From Pantoea coffeiphila (lineage in GTDB: Bacteria > Pseudomonadota > Gammaproteobacteria > Enterobacterales > Enterobacteriaceae), in assembly GCF_016909495.1 (NCBI RefSeq), contig NZ_JAFBFW010000010.1, positions 1 through 64,000 of the forward strand: DNA of 64,000 nt, read 5' to 3'. The notes under the pieces were generated by a model. That model saw only the letters and a program-made list of their open reading frames with translations, was not told the DNA's origin and searched no databases. Below, piece after piece: positions 1 to 9,368 of the stretch (position 1 is the stretch's first letter; each line of letters begins with the position of its first letter). A program made the position numbers and the translations under genes.

Positions 1-49
1 TCAGACAACTTCCTGAACCTCTAACACGCTGGCCTGTAAGCCGTTGTTC

Positions 50-115
50 CGTGTCAGTGGAGGCGCAGTATAGGGATTTTCTGGCGGCTGACAAGGGCTA
101 ATTTTAAAAAGATGT
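50..115 (-). promoter_or_regulatory. rrn P1 promoter of an rRNA operon lying off the left edge
   Basis: Read on the minus strand there is a -35 TTGTCA (89-94), a 16-bp spacer and a -10 TATACT (67-72), followed by a GC-rich discriminator and CACTGACACGGAACAACGGC, which is nearly identical to the start region of E. coli rrnB P1. The expected start is the A opposite position 58. The A/T-rich stretch upstream of -35 (about 95-115) is placed like an UP element. In E. coli murI is followed by rrnB in this orientation, so the 16S gene should begin a few hundred bases beyond position 1. The rRNA itself is not in the window. Confidence 0.9.
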
Positions 116-145
116 TCGAGTGTTGTTTTTTTGCCCAAAAGTGCT

Positions 146-997
146 TCAGAGCGCTAGTTTTTCGAGCTTTTCAAACCCGTAGCGCTGCAAAACGGGCATT
201 AATTGTACTGCCTGTTCCGTAATATCCATGCAGTAAGCGATATTACTATCTGTAGAAAAGGCTTCTGGCGATTCATTTTCTAATAACCAGACGGTACGGC
301 GAGCAATCGCAGCGCCGGAATCTATTAACCGGGTCCCTTCAGGCAGTACCTGCTGGAGCTCTTCACTAATAAGAGGGAAATGTGTACATCCCAGCACGAC
401 CGTATCCGGTGGCTCCTTCATACGCAGCCAGGGTTGTAAAATCCGCTTCACGTCTTCTATTGCCACCGGTTTACCGTGCAGTTTCGCTTCTGCCAGTTCG
501 ACCAGCTCCGCTGAGCCCAGCATTTCGGTTTTGCATTCGCTGGCAAAACGCGCCACCAGCTCATGGGTATAAGGACGCTTCACCGTTCCGCGAGTCGCTA
601 ACAGGCCCACAATCCCGTTGCGGGTTAAACGCGCCGCAGGCTTGATCGCCGGCACAACGCCCACCACAGGGAAGGAAAACCGTTCACGTAATGCTGGTAG
701 GGTCACGGTGCTGGCCGAGTTACAGGCAATGACCACCAGCGCGAGGGGATAACGAAGCGTGACCGCTTCTACAATAGAGACAACCCGATCAACGATAAAC
801 TCTTCCGACTTTTCACCATAAGGAAAGGCAACGTTATCGAACGCGTAGAGATAGTGGAGATCCGGCAATAGCTTGCGGATCTCATCATAGACTGAAAGCC
901 CACCGACGCCGGAGTCAAAAACCAGCACGGTGGGGCGCAGATTAGAAGGTGTAGCTGCCGTTGAGGTAGTATTCCCGTCCAGGGGTTTCATAGCCAT
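146..997 (-). CDS. murI: glutamate racemase
   Basis: Interconverts L- and D-glutamate in the cytoplasm and supplies D-Glu for peptidoglycan. The protein is 283 aa, the usual enterobacterial length. The two catalytic cysteines sit in the family motifs IACNSAST and LGCTHFPL, and the N-terminal [10 protein letters not shown] loop is intact. The first motif has Ser where E. coli has Thr. The start MAMKPLDGN aligns with the E. coli start and gives a 56-bp overlap with the 3' end of btuB. An in-frame extension upstream to 1042 exists but is not conserved. The gene precedes an rrn promoter, as in E. coli. Confidence 0.98.
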   Translation of the reverse strand: MAMKPLDGNTTSTAATPSNLRPTVLVFDSGVGGLSVYDEIRKLLPDLHYLYAFDNVAFPYGEKSEEFIVDRVVSIVEAVTLRYPLALVVIACNSASTVTLPALRERFSFPVVGVVPAIKPAARLTRNGIVGLLATRGTVKRPYTHELVARFASECKTEMLGSAELVELAEAKLHGKPVAIEDVKRILQPWLRMKEPPDTVVLGCTHFPLISEELQQVLPEGTRLIDSGAAIARRTVWLLENESPEAFSTDSNIAYCMDITEQAVQLMPVLQRYGFEKLEKLAL

Positions 998-2813
998 ACA
1001 CTGTCTCGTAGTCTTTATCGAACAGGTTGGCAATTCTACCACGAACAGTCAGATGGGATGTGATCGGATACGACACGGCGAGATCCCAAAGGCTGACTCC
1101 GCCCATTTTCACTGTAGGGTTGGGATAAACGTTGAAATCCTTATCATAGCGCTGGCCGAGATACTGATAGGTCACAGACCAGTCGAAGTCATATACCGTC
1201 CAGTCGAGCTGGTACTTCACCTGCTGTTTCGCACGGCGCAGTAAGATCTCATTGGTCGCACCGTTACGCGGGTCCAGATAGTCGAAGGAGACTTCGTGGC
1301 TCAGCGGACCGGTATCAAATGAAGCCGTTGCTTCAACGCCCTTGATCGTGGCTTTCGAGATATTGTAGTAACGGTAGGTCGTTGGATCGCTATCAACCAG
1401 ATTGTCGATATCATTACGATAGCCGGAGATATGCCACGTGACCGGGCCGGTCAGTCCCTCAAATCCGGCTTCCCACTGCTTACTCTCTTCCGGCTTCAGG
1501 TCATCGTTGCCGTAGAAGTTGCTGTACAGCTGGGCCAGATTGGGCGCTTTAAAGGCCGTACCGTAGGAAGCAATAAAGCGATAACCGTCCACAAACTCCC
1601 AACCGGCACTTGTCTGCCAGGTGTTATGCCAGCCGAACTGGGAGTTATCATCACCGCGCACCGCGCCTTCAACGGTAAACTCACCGAACCGCTGCTGCCC
1701 GGTCAGATACAGGCCGGTATTGCGTAGCTCGGTGCTGTTTGCCAGCGAGCTGGTGCCCGGCTCCGTGGTTTCCTTCTGCCAGTCTACGCCGCCGCTAACA
1801 GCCCCCTGCCCCACGGCAAATGTATTGCCCCACTGCACATTATACTGTTTGCTTTCATCCAGCGTGGTTGCTGCGCTGTAGCGCCCCAGACGCGGATCGT
1901 AGTTGTAATCCTTGACGTGGCTGATACTGGCAACAAGCTGTGAGGAGTAGATACCCTGATTAAAGCGCAGCCCGGTGTCCCAGGTCTGGCTGTAGAGCTG
2001 GCGCGTATCGACTAACGAGCCCGGTACGGTATAACCGTAGCCGCTGTCATAGCCGGTACGATTATCAAAACCGTATCCGCGCACGAAACCGCTGAACTGC
2101 TCGTTAAACTGGTGATTCAACGCGCCGTACAGCGTTTTGCTCATAAAGCCATCGCGATCTGGCTGAGCCGGGCCGTAATCATTTGGATAACCGGCCTTCA
2201 CGTCGAAACCGCGGGTGTAGGTATAATCCCCGGCCAGCGTCACCTGAGTATTTTCACCCAATTTCTGCTGGGTGGAACCGTTGTAATTTTGGTAACTGTT
2301 TGATCCCACGCCGGCTTCCAGCGTCGTGCCTTCGCCTTCACGCGTGGTGATAATGTTAACCACGCCGCCAATCGCATCGGAACCATAAACCGCAGAACGG
2401 GCACCGCGAATATATTCAACGCGCTGCACCAGCGCCAGCGGGATCTGGCTGATATCCGCTGAACCGGTAATGCCGGACTGATTCAGACGAATACCGTCAA
2501 TCAGCACCAGCACATGGTTTGAGTTAGTACCGCGAATAAAGAGACTGGTCTTTTGCCCCAATCCACCACTTTGTACCGCATCAACGCCCGGTAAGCGGCG
2601 CATCACATCACTCAGGCTTTTAGACTGCCAGCGATCGATTTCAGCGCGAGTCACAACGGTGGTAGGCGCAAGTACTGTATTGATCGGCTGCTGAAAGCGG
2701 TTCGCCGTTACAACCTGCGTCTCTTCTTTATTATCCTGTGCAAAGCCATACTGCGCCCAGAGTGCAATTGCCGTTGCGCTAAAGGCGAACAGCGATTTAT
2801 TCATTTTTTTCAT
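942..2813 (-). CDS. btuB: TonB-dependent vitamin B12 outer membrane receptor
   Basis: Outer membrane beta-barrel that takes up cobalamin using TonB energy. The protein is 623 aa: signal peptide (residues 1-25, cleaved near GFA|QD), TonB box ETQVVTA (about 31-37), plug domain with LRRLPGVD-like and [18 protein letters not shown] segments, then the barrel ending in the typical C-terminal aromatic (YTF). I chose the ATG at 2813 because a GGATG ribosome site lies about 10 bases before it. The ATG at 2804 has no such site, and the frame open to 2825 enters the regulatory hairpin. Expression should be controlled by the cobalamin riboswitch just upstream. Confidence 0.98.
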   Translation of the reverse strand: MKKMNKSLFAFSATAIALWAQYGFAQDNKEETQVVTANRFQQPINTVLAPTTVVTRAEIDRWQSKSLSDVMRRLPGVDAVQSGGLGQKTSLFIRGTNSNHVLVLIDGIRLNQSGITGSADISQIPLALVQRVEYIRGARSAVYGSDAIGGVVNIITTREGEGTTLEAGVGSNSYQNYNGSTQQKLGENTQVTLAGDYTYTRGFDVKAGYPNDYGPAQPDRDGFMSKTLYGALNHQFNEQFSGFVRGYGFDNRTGYDSGYGYTVPGSLVDTRQLYSQTWDTGLRFNQGIYSSQLVASISHVKDYNYDPRLGRYSAATTLDESKQYNVQWGNTFAVGQGAVSGGVDWQKETTEPGTSSLANSTELRNTGLYLTGQQRFGEFTVEGAVRGDDNSQFGWHNTWQTSAGWEFVDGYRFIASYGTAFKAPNLAQLYSNFYGNDDLKPEESKQWEAGFEGLTGPVTWHISGYRNDIDNLVDSDPTTYRYYNISKATIKGVEATASFDTGPLSHEVSFDYLDPRNGATNEILLRRAKQQVKYQLDWTVYDFDWSVTYQYLGQRYDKDFNVYPNPTVKMGGVSLWDLAVSYPITSHLTVRGRIANLFDKDYETVYGYETPGREYYLNGSYTF

Positions 2814-2821
2814 TGTATAGA

Positions 2822-3045
2822 GCATCCAAAAAACCAGCAGGATGCCGCAGGCTTACGATCGATAGCACGCGATGATCGTAATAATGCGACGTTAATCCGG
2901 CAGGTCTTCGGGCTCAGTGTCGTAAAAGGCAATGACTTCCCATCCGTAGACAGTGTCTGCTTGCGCGATTGCCATGACATTCTATACCGCTGCGCGTCAG
3001 CTCCAGATTTTCACTGGATTCCCTTTTAACTCGTGGGGAGGCCGG
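2822..3045 (-). promoter_or_regulatory. cobalamin (AdoCbl) riboswitch of btuB
   Basis: On the minus strand the leader contains GGGAATCCAGTG (3012-3023), then GAGCTGACGCGCAGCGGTA, and the conserved B12 box AGCCCGAAGACCTGCCGG (about 2897-2914). These are the hallmark elements of the cobalamin riboswitch in their normal order. The expression platform ends in a 6-bp hairpin, GCATCC (2840-2845) pairing with GGATGC (2822-2827). The second arm is also the likely btuB ribosome site, so ligand binding would be expected to block translation. The pairing is seen in the sequence; the mechanism is inferred from the E. coli btuB riboswitch. Confidence 0.95.
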
Positions 3046-3184
3046 AGAGCGCATTTTATGTATAACGTAATTGGAAGTCCAGATAGCTGGACATCCATAA
3101 TGGCAATTCGCTCACAATGCTGGACATCAGATATGGAATCCCTACAATCGCCCGGCTATCTCCGCCAAATATCCAGGAACCACT

Positions 3185-4285
3185 ATGACGCCCGAACAGC
3201 TGCCCGTAGAACACTATGAAGATCAGCTTGCCGAAAAGGTAAACCGCCTGACGTCGATGATGTCGGCCTTTAACGCGCCCGAAGTTGAAATCTTTCGTTC
3301 GCCGGTCAGCCATTATCGGATGCGTGCCGAGTTTCGCGTCTGGCACGATGGTGATGACCTCTATCACATCATCTTCGATCAGCAAACGCGTGAAAGAATC
3401 CGCGTTGACAGCTTCCCGGCCGCCAGCGAGCTGATTAATCGCCTGATGCCAAGATTACTGGCTACGCTGCGGGAAACACAGGCGCTGCGCTTTAAGCTGT
3501 TCCAGATTGACTACCTCTCTACGCAAAGCGGTCAGGTCGTGGTCTCCCTGCTGTATCACCGCAAGCTGGATGAAGTCTGGCAGCAGGCCGCCGAGCAGCT
3601 GCGCGATGCGCTGCGTGCAGAAGGATTTAACCTGCATCTGATTGGCCGCGCCACGAAAACCAAAATCTGTCTGGACCAGGATTTCGTGGATGAGTGCCTG
3701 ACGGTGGATGGCCGGGAGATGATTTACCGCCAGGTCGAAAACAGCTTCACCCAGCCTAATGCCGCCATGAACGTGAAAATGCTGGAATGGGCGCTGGATA
3801 CCACCCGTAACTCAAGCGGCGACCTGCTGGAACTGTACTGCGGCAACGGCAACTTCTCGCTGGCGCTGGCACGTAATTTCCGCCGGGTGCTGGCTACCGA
3901 AATCGCCAAGCCTTCAGTCGCTTCGGCGCAGTACAATATTGCGGTAAATCAGATTGATAACGTACAGATCATTCGTATGGCGGCGGAAGAGTTCACCCAG
4001 GCGATGAACGGTGAAAGAAGTTTTAACCGTCTGGAAGGGATCGACCTGAAAAGCTACGAGTGTGAAACCATCTTTGTCGATCCGCCACGCAGCGGTCTGG
4101 ATGATGAAACGGTGAAAATGGTGCAGGCCTATCCGCGCATCCTTTATATCTCCTGCAATCCTGAAACGCTGTGCAACAACCTCGCCACGCTATCGGCCAC
4201 TCACGATGTGACCCGCCTTGCGCTGTTCGATCAGTTCCCGTATACCCATCATATGGAATGCGGCGTACTGCTAACCCGACGTTAA
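3185..4285 (+). CDS. trmA: tRNA (uracil-5-)-methyltransferase (also tmRNA)
   Basis: Makes 5-methyluridine at position 54 of tRNA (T loop) using SAM. The protein is 366 aa, the same as E. coli. A SAM-binding motif [13 protein letters not shown] lies near residue 218, the [10 protein letters not shown] motif near 299, the catalytic cysteine in YISCNPETL, and the C-terminal general base Glu in HMECGVLL. The ATG at 3185 follows CCAGGAACC. Divergent from btuB, as in E. coli. Confidence 0.99.
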   Translation: MTPEQLPVEHYEDQLAEKVNRLTSMMSAFNAPEVEIFRSPVSHYRMRAEFRVWHDGDDLYHIIFDQQTRERIRVDSFPAASELINRLMPRLLATLRETQALRFKLFQIDYLSTQSGQVVVSLLYHRKLDEVWQQAAEQLRDALRAEGFNLHLIGRATKTKICLDQDFVDECLTVDGREMIYRQVENSFTQPNAAMNVKMLEWALDTTRNSSGDLLELYCGNGNFSLALARNFRRVLATEIAKPSVASAQYNIAVNQIDNVQIIRMAAEEFTQAMNGERSFNRLEGIDLKSYECETIFVDPPRSGLDDETVKMVQAYPRILYISCNPETLCNNLATLSATHDVTRLALFDQFPYTHHMECGVLLTRR

Positions 4286-4290
4286 ACAAT

Positions 4291-4314
4291 CAGGGCGATC
4301 GTTCGATCGCCCTG
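4291..4314. terminator. bidirectional hairpin between trmA and yijD
   Basis: Perfect 10-bp stem CAGGGCGATC / GATCGCCCTG with loop GTTC between two converging genes. The following T-rich stretch is weak on both strands, so termination strength is uncertain. Confidence 0.6.
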
Positions 4315-4318
4315 AAAT

Positions 4319-4672
4319 TCAGCTGCTCTTACGCACCCGCCACTTGCTCACAATCCAGAACACGACCGCCACCATCAAGATGGTCGGGATAAAGTTCGAA
4401 CCAATGTCCGGATACTCCGCCCGTACCATCGCGCTATACAGCAGAATACCCAGCAGGAAGAATGCAGCGGCCAGCGACGGCATCCCGTCAGGCATTGAGC
4501 GATTCAGATAGCGCTGGTGCAGACTCCAGGCGGCGAGCACCAGGGCAATAATCGGGAACATTGAAAAGGGTACTATCGAGCTAAAAAGTGCAGAAAAACT
4601 GCCGTTAATGGAAAGCCCGGTTAAAAACGCCAGCAGCAGCGTTCCTTTGTCTCTGCCTGAAGCTAAACTCAT
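4319..4672 (-). CDS. yijD: YijD family inner membrane protein
   Basis: Small membrane protein of 117 aa with about four hydrophobic segments (around residues 10-30, 35-50, 65-85 and 95-112). It closely matches E. coli YijD (shared [19 protein letters not shown] and [11 protein letters not shown] segments). Its function is unknown. It lies 12 bp downstream of fabR on the same strand, so the two are very probably co-transcribed, as in E. coli. Confidence 0.93.
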   Translation of the reverse strand: MSLASGRDKGTLLLAFLTGLSINGSFSALFSSIVPFSMFPIIALVLAAWSLHQRYLNRSMPDGMPSLAAAFFLLGILLYSAMVRAEYPDIGSNFIPTILMVAVVFWIVSKWRVRKSS

Positions 4673-4684
4673 GTCTCCACCTTT

Positions 4685-5326
4685 TTAATCGTTGGATGCC
4701 AGCGTCACAGCCAGTCTCTCCTGCTCACGGCGATACCAGTAATATGCCCCTTTCGAGATCATACGCAGCTGCAGTACCAGCCGTTCTTCCAGCTGACGAC
4801 GCTGTACGGCATCAATATCCAGTGCTTCTGCACCGGCGTTAAACACAATGATGACCATCGCTTCCGCCTGCGCTTCAGTGAAGCTGCGAGGCATGCGATT
4901 TTCTACTTCCAGATAATCCGCCAGTTCGGCGATAAAATGCTGTATTTCCCGGGCCACGGCGGCACGGAAGGCGGCGGATGTCCCTGAACGCTCACGCAGC
5001 AGAAGGCGAAAGGCGTTAGGGTTATCGCCGATAAACTCCATGAAAGTTGACACGGAAGTACGAATAACGCTGCCACCTTTGGCAATACGCTGACGTGCCT
5101 GTCGCATTAGTTGACGAAGCATTAAGCCACTTTCGTCTACCATGGTTAACCCCAGTTCATCTACATCACGAAAGTGACGATAAAATGACGTCGGGGCAAT
5201 GCCCGCCTCTCTGGCCACCTCGCGCAGACTCAGGCTGGCAAAGCTACGCTCGGCACTTAGCTGGCTGAATGCCGCCTCGATAAGTGACCGCCGTGTACGT
5301 TCTTTTTGCTGCGCTCTGACGCCCAT
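4685..5326 (-). CDS. fabR: TetR-family repressor of unsaturated fatty acid synthesis FabR
   Basis: Represses fabA and fabB together with acyl-CoA/ACP sensing. The protein is 213 aa with an N-terminal TetR helix-turn-helix ([19 protein letters not shown], residues about 37-55) that is almost identical to E. coli FabR, and the C-terminal YYWYRREQE segment. The start MGVRAQQK matches the E. coli start. Divergent from sthA with about 190 bp between them. That interval contains one half-site resembling a FabR operator (AGCGTACA near 5373) but no full palindrome. Confidence 0.98.
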   Translation of the reverse strand: MGVRAQQKERTRRSLIEAAFSQLSAERSFASLSLREVAREAGIAPTSFYRHFRDVDELGLTMVDESGLMLRQLMRQARQRIAKGGSVIRTSVSTFMEFIGDNPNAFRLLLRERSGTSAAFRAAVAREIQHFIAELADYLEVENRMPRSFTEAQAEAMVIIVFNAGAEALDIDAVQRRQLEERLVLQLRMISKGAYYWYRREQERLAVTLASND

Positions 5327-5518
5327 TTTTGTGCCTGTTTAGCCTGCAAGTGGGCACTATAGCAAAAATTTCAGCGTACAGTGCCGCAAACTTTGTGACC
5401 GCCTGTTAACCTGGAAATTTGGCAAATGGTGGCAAAAAAAGCGGTAAGAATTGGGAAGTTGGCCGCTGGATGTTAGAATATCGTTGTAAAATTGTTTTAT
5501 AAAATAGGACGTATTGGT

Positions 5519-6919
5519 ATGCAACAGTCTTATGATTACGACGCCATAATTATTGGTTCAGGCCCGGGCGGTGAAGGTGCTGCCATGGGGCTGGTGAAAC
5601 AGGGAGCGCGAGTCGCAGTGATCGAGCGCTACCACAATATCGGCGGCGGATGTACACATTGGGGAACGATTCCGTCGAAAGCACTGCGTCATGCCGTTAG
5701 CCGCATTATCGAATTTAACCAGAACCCACTGTATAGCGACCACTCACGTCTCCTTCGCTCCTCCTTTGCCGACATTCTTAACCACACCGAGAACGTAATT
5801 AGTCAGCAAACCCGTATGCGCCAGGGATTCTACGAACGAAATCACTGTGAGATGTTCCAGGGGGATGCACGTTTCGTTGATGCCAACACCATCGAAGTAG
5901 AAAGTCCTGATGGCACCACCGAACGCCTGACCGCCGAAAAATTTGTGATCGCCTGTGGTTCACGCCCTTACCACCCGCCGGATGTCGACTTTACCCATCC
6001 ACGGGTTTACGACAGTGACTCGATCCTCAACCTTCACCATGAGCCAGGCCATGTCATTATCTATGGTGCCGGGGTCATTGGCTGTGAATACGCTTCGATC
6101 TTCCGTGGGCTGAACGTCAAAGTCGATTTGATTAATACCCGCGACCGCCTGCTGGCCTTCCTCGACCAGGAGATGTCAGATTCGCTTTCGTACCACTTCT
6201 GGAACAACGGCGTGGTGATTCGCCATAATGAAGAGTTCGAGAAGATTGAAGGGGTTGAGGATGGCGTGATTATGCATCTGAAATCCGGCAAAAAGCTGAA
6301 AGCGGACTGCCTGCTGTACGCCAACGGACGCACCGGTAACACCGACTCGCTGTCGCTGGAAAATGTCGGGCTGAAGGCCGATGGCCGTGGGCTGCTGAAG
6401 GTCAACAGCATGTATCAGACCGCGCAGCCGCACATCTACGCGGTGGGCGATGTGATTGGCTACCCAAGCCTGGCTTCTGCCGCCTACGATCAGGGGCGCA
6501 TTGCGGCACAGGCCCTGATGAAAGGCGAAGCCAACGCACACCTGATTGAGGATATTCCTACCGGTATCTACACCATTCCGGAAATCAGCTCCGTGGGCAA
6601 AACCGAGCAGCAGCTGACGGCGATGAAAGTGCCGTATGAAGTGGGACGCGCACAGTTCAAACATCTGGCACGCGCGCAGATTGTCGGGATGAACGTCGGC
6701 AGCCTGAAGATCCTGTTCCATCGCGAAACCAAAGAGATCCTCGGCATTCACTGCTTTGGTGAACGTGCCGCCGAGATTATTCATATCGGTCAGGCGATTA
6801 TGGAGCAGAAAAACGGTGGCAACACGATTGAGTACTTTGTGAATACCACCTTCAACTACCCGACTATGGCCGAAGCCTATCGGGTGGCGGCGCTAAACGG
6901 CTTAAATCGCCTGTTTTAA
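5519..6919 (+). CDS. sthA: soluble pyridine nucleotide transhydrogenase
   Basis: Cytoplasmic flavoprotein that transfers hydride between NADPH and NAD+, mainly reoxidising excess NADPH. The protein is 466 aa, as in E. coli. It has an N-terminal FAD motif [12 protein letters not shown], then the [15 protein letters not shown] segment. Here, as is normal for SthA, the second cysteine of the disulfide reductase family is absent. A second Rossmann motif ([10 protein letters not shown]) and the [13 protein letters not shown] segment follow. The start at 5519 (MQQSYDYD) has AGGAC eight bases upstream and aligns with E. coli; an upstream in-frame ATG at 5492 does not. Its 3' end overlaps convergent oxyR by 18 bp. 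Confidence 0.98.
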   Translation: MQQSYDYDAIIIGSGPGGEGAAMGLVKQGARVAVIERYHNIGGGCTHWGTIPSKALRHAVSRIIEFNQNPLYSDHSRLLRSSFADILNHTENVISQQTRMRQGFYERNHCEMFQGDARFVDANTIEVESPDGTTERLTAEKFVIACGSRPYHPPDVDFTHPRVYDSDSILNLHHEPGHVIIYGAGVIGCEYASIFRGLNVKVDLINTRDRLLAFLDQEMSDSLSYHFWNNGVVIRHNEEFEKIEGVEDGVIMHLKSGKKLKADCLLYANGRTGNTDSLSLENVGLKADGRGLLKVNSMYQTAQPHIYAVGDVIGYPSLASAAYDQGRIAAQALMKGEANAHLIEDIPTGIYTIPEISSVGKTEQQLTAMKVPYEVGRAQFKHLARAQIVGMNVGSLKILFHRETKEILGIHCFGERAAEIIHIGQAIMEQKNGGNTIEYFVNTTFNYPTMAEAYRVAALNGLNRLF

Positions 6920-7819
6920 TCCGCCAATCATCACGCCCTGCATATGCGTTCGGATCGCCTCTGCCAGCTGTTCATAACGGCCGCGCAGGGGCGAACCCGG
7001 ACGATAAACCAGGGCAATGGTGCGCTGTGGTTCAGGCTTGTAGCAGGGCAGATAGCATACGCCATCACGCACCCGCTCTTTCGGCACGGCCAGCGCAGGT
7101 AACAGCGTAATTCCGCTGCCCGCCGCCACCATGTTACGCAGCGTTTCCAGACTGGTCGCGCGGAAATGCGTATCCTCATCGGCACCGGCCTGGAAGCAGA
7201 AGCCCATCGCCTGATCGCGCAGGCAGTGACCATCTTCAAGCATCAGCAGCTTTTCACCGGCCAGATCCGACATCGGCACCCGATCGCGATCGTGCCACGG
7301 GTGATCCTGATACACCGCCAGCTTCATCGGCTCATCAAACAGCGGCACTTCAATAAACGCTTCCGACTCTTTCACCAGTGCAAGAATGGCACAGTCCAGC
7401 TTACCGCTGTCGAGCTGCGCCAGCAGCTGCTGGGTTTGCGCCTCGTGCAGGTACATCTCCAGCTTAGGGAACGTTTTATGCAGCGAAGGAATAATCTGCG
7501 GCAGCAGATAAGGGCCCACGGTGGGGATCAGCCCGATATGCAGCGGGCCGGACATCGCCTCACCCTGCTGGCTGGCCATCTCCTTCAGCACCTTAACTTC
7601 ACGCAGAACGGTGCGCGCCTGATCCACCAGCAGAAGCCCCGCCTGGGTAAACAGCACCTTACGGCTGGTGCGCTCAAGCAGCATAACGCCCAGTTCATCC
7701 TCCAGCTTGCGGATCTGTCCGCTCAGGGTTGGCTGGCTTACATGACAGGCATCCGCTGCACGACGAAAATGACGATGCTCCGCCAGCGAAACCAGATACT
7801 CAAGATCACGAATATTCAT
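6902..7819 (-). CDS. oxyR: LysR-family hydrogen peroxide sensor OxyR
   Basis: Transcription activator of the peroxide stress regulon. The protein is 305 aa, exactly the E. coli length, starting MNIRDLEYL; the longer frame to 7870 runs into the operator and is unlikely. It has an N-terminal winged helix-turn-helix and the redox pair C199/C208 in [12 protein letters not shown], so it should be peroxide-sensing by disulfide formation. Divergent from a peroxiredoxin fusion gene across a conserved OxyR operator, which implies autoregulation plus activation of that gene. Its 3' end overlaps the end of sthA. Confidence 0.99.
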   Translation of the reverse strand: MNIRDLEYLVSLAEHRHFRRAADACHVSQPTLSGQIRKLEDELGVMLLERTSRKVLFTQAGLLLVDQARTVLREVKVLKEMASQQGEAMSGPLHIGLIPTVGPYLLPQIIPSLHKTFPKLEMYLHEAQTQQLLAQLDSGKLDCAILALVKESEAFIEVPLFDEPMKLAVYQDHPWHDRDRVPMSDLAGEKLLMLEDGHCLRDQAMGFCFQAGADEDTHFRATSLETLRNMVAAGSGITLLPALAVPKERVRDGVCYLPCYKPEPQRTIALVYRPGSPLRGRYEQLAEAIRTHMQGVMIGGLKQAI

Positions 7820-7836
7820 CTTATCCTCCAGACCAC

Positions 7837-7884
7837 GATAGTCCGTGGCGATAGATAGGATAGCAATCAACGATTAGCCCTATC
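7837..7884. promoter_or_regulatory. OxyR operator (oxyR autoregulatory site)
   Basis: A run of ATAG/CTAT elements at roughly helical spacing: GATAG (7837), GATAGATAGGATAG (7849-7862), CGATTA and CCCTATC. It closely follows the E. coli oxyR-oxyS operator at nearly every position. It lies 17 bp upstream of the oxyR start and about 70 bp upstream of the peroxiredoxin fusion gene. Confidence 0.85.
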
Positions 7885-7953
7885 AACCCTCGATCACAAT
7901 AATGTGTCCGTACACAAATAGCACACCCGAAAATTAAACGATGAGGTCTTTAC

Positions 7954-8685
7954 ATGTTTGCAAGTCAGGAAGGTAAATCCATCCCACAGGTCACTTTTCA
8001 CACGCGTCAGGGCGACAGCTGGGTTGATGTCACCACTGATGAGCTGTTCAAAGACAAAACGGTGATCGTCTTCTCCCTGCCCGGTGCGTTTACCCCCACC
8101 TGTTCCTCAAGCCACCTGCCGCGCTATAACGAACTGGCTGGCGTGTTTAAAAGCCATGGTGTGGACAGCATCCTCTGCGTGTCCGTTAACGACACCTTCG
8201 TGATGAACGCGTGGAAAGCCGATCAGCATGCCGAGCACATCAACTTTATTCCCGACGGCAACGGTGAGTTCACCCGCGGTATGGAGATGCTGGTAGAAAA
8301 AGCCGAGCTCGGCTTCGGCCCGCGCTCATGGCGCTATTCAATGCTGGTGCGTAACGGCGTGGTGGTCAAAATGTTCGTTGAACCAAACAAGCCGGGCGAC
8401 CCGTTTGAAGTGTCTGATGCCGATACCATGCTGCGCTATGTTGCGCCGGAATTTAAAGTGCAGGAGTCCGTTTCGCTGTTCACTAAGCCCGGCTGCCCGT
8501 TCTGCACCAAAGCCAAGCAGATGCTGCTGGATCGCGGAATTCAGTATGAAGAAATCGTACTGGGCCAGGATGCTACGACCGTGAGCCTGCGCGCCATGAC
8601 CGGCCGCGCCACCGTACCTCAGGTGTTTATTGGCGGGCGCCATATCGGCGGCAGCGATGATTTAGAGAAATTTTTTGCTGCATAA
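7954..8685 (+). CDS. hybrid peroxiredoxin-glutaredoxin (Prx5-Grx fusion)
   Basis: Glutathione-dependent peroxidase in one chain, 243 aa. Residues 1-165 are a Prx5-type peroxiredoxin with peroxidatic Cys50 in [16 protein letters not shown]. Residues about 170-243 are a glutaredoxin with the CPFC active site (C181, C184), the cis-proline motif TVPQVFIGG and a GGSDDL glutathione-binding turn. The fused Grx is expected to recycle the Prx using glutathione, as known for the Haemophilus PGdx protein. GAGGT lies eight bases before the ATG. It reads divergently from oxyR and is the obvious target of the OxyR operator. In E. coli this position holds the oxyS sRNA, of which I see no trace here. Confidence 0.96.
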   Translation: MFASQEGKSIPQVTFHTRQGDSWVDVTTDELFKDKTVIVFSLPGAFTPTCSSSHLPRYNELAGVFKSHGVDSILCVSVNDTFVMNAWKADQHAEHINFIPDGNGEFTRGMEMLVEKAELGFGPRSWRYSMLVRNGVVVKMFVEPNKPGDPFEVSDADTMLRYVAPEFKVQESVSLFTKPGCPFCTKAKQMLLDRGIQYEEIVLGQDATTVSLRAMTGRATVPQVFIGGRHIGGSDDLEKFFAA

Positions 8686-8722
8686 TAATAAAGCAATTAC
8701 TCTTTATATAGAGTAATTAACG

Positions 8723-8754
8723 ATAAATAGCGGGAAAAACAACCCGCTATTTAT
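8723..8754. terminator. intrinsic terminator between peroxiredoxin and microcin-like gene
   Basis: A 12-bp perfect stem ATAAATAGCGGG / CCCGCTATTTAT with an 8-base A-rich loop. A second small hairpin AATTACTC/GAGTAATT lies just before it (8695-8719). Placed between converging genes, it could serve both. Confidence 0.75.
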
Positions 8755-8775
8755 TATCGGAAAATAACCGACCTT

Positions 8776-9072
8776 TTATTTAGTCATATTACCATTTTCG
8801 ATGCTTCCCATAATTTCGGAAGACTCTTTCCAGGACTGTTCATTAGACTGGGTCAGCCCTTTTACAAATCCACCTACGGTGCCGTAAATACCACCTGCAA
8901 CTAAGCCTACGCCATTGCCGATAAGACCAAAGCCGAGAAGACCGCCATTAGATCCACCATAGCGGCCACCAAGGATCGCCCCAGCCCAGCCAGCAGTGGT
9001 TGCCAGACTAATCGCCCCCAGAAGTCCAGCACCGCTTACCATCTCAATTTCTTCATTATTTAATGTTTTCAT
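8776..9072 (-). CDS. putative double-glycine-leader peptide (class II microcin-like precursor)
   Basis: 98 aa. The N-terminus MKTLNNEEIEMVSGA (residues 1-15) fits the double-glycine leader of colicin V-type microcins and class II bacteriocins (Met-x-x-Leu-x-x-x-Glu-Ile-x-x-Val-Ser-Gly-Ala/Gly). Cleavage after Gly14-Ala15 would leave an 83-residue peptide. Residues 16-70 are very rich in Gly, Ala and Leu with GxxxG-type spacing (membrane-active glycine-zipper character), followed by a polar C-terminus without the Ser-rich siderophore tail of class IIb microcins. AAGGA lies seven bases before the ATG. The region is AT-rich compared with its flanks. No immunity protein, C39 peptidase-transporter or regulator gene is adjacent, so export would need a transporter elsewhere. 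Activity is inferred, not shown. Confidence 0.7.
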   Translation of the reverse strand: MKTLNNEEIEMVSGAGLLGAISLATTAGWAGAILGGRYGGSNGGLLGFGLIGNGVGLVAGGIYGTVGGFVKGLTQSNEQSWKESSEIMGSIENGNMTK

Positions 9073-9201
9073 TTCAATATCCTTATCAGATTAAATAGAA
9101 AACCAAAAATAGCCCAGAAAAAGAGATTATCAAATAGTAAAGAGGCCAATTGACCTAAAGTAGAAATGATTTAATAACATTAACGATATTATCTAAAGTA
9201 A

Positions 9202-9228
9202 AAAGCCACCTTCATAGACGGTGGCTTT
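9202..9228 (-). terminator. intrinsic terminator downstream of argH and a tiny ORF
   Basis: Stem AAAGCCACC / GGTGGCTTT (9 bp) with a 9-base loop. On the minus strand it is followed by TTTTTACTTT, so it terminates leftward transcription. It lies 3' of argH and immediately 3' of the 29-codon ORF, and about 130 bases upstream of the microcin-like gene. Confidence 0.75.
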
Positions 9229-9230
9229 AA

Positions 9231-9320
9231 TTACGACTCAGAAGGGCACACTAAATTCGGACGCATAGAGGTCCTTTCTTTAGAAAGCATGGAGCGGTAG
9301 TTGTTTATCATCCACTTCAT
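9231..9320 (-). CDS. candidate small protein, 29 aa, or an 11-codon peptide inside it
   Basis: Open frame ATG...TAA on the minus strand starting MKWMINNYRSML and ending VCPSES, with its stop codon two bases before an intrinsic terminator. The first ATG has only a weak ribosome site. An internal in-frame ATG at codon 19 (9264-9266) has AAAGGA five bases upstream, which would make the 11-residue peptide MRPNLVCPSES. Nothing is recognised by similarity. Coding status is uncertain: the evidence is the tight ORF-terminator arrangement and the ribosome site only. Confidence 0.3.
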   Translation of the reverse strand: MKWMINNYRSMLSKERTSMRPNLVCPSES

Positions 9321-9368
9321 GCTTTTCTTAATACTTGACGTATTTGCGCAGATTTAATATTTAAACGA

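Noticed and set aside
5370..5386. FabR-like site AGCGTACAGTGCCGC between fabR and sthA
   Set aside because: Only one half-site matches; the full GCGTACA...TGTACGC palindrome is absent.
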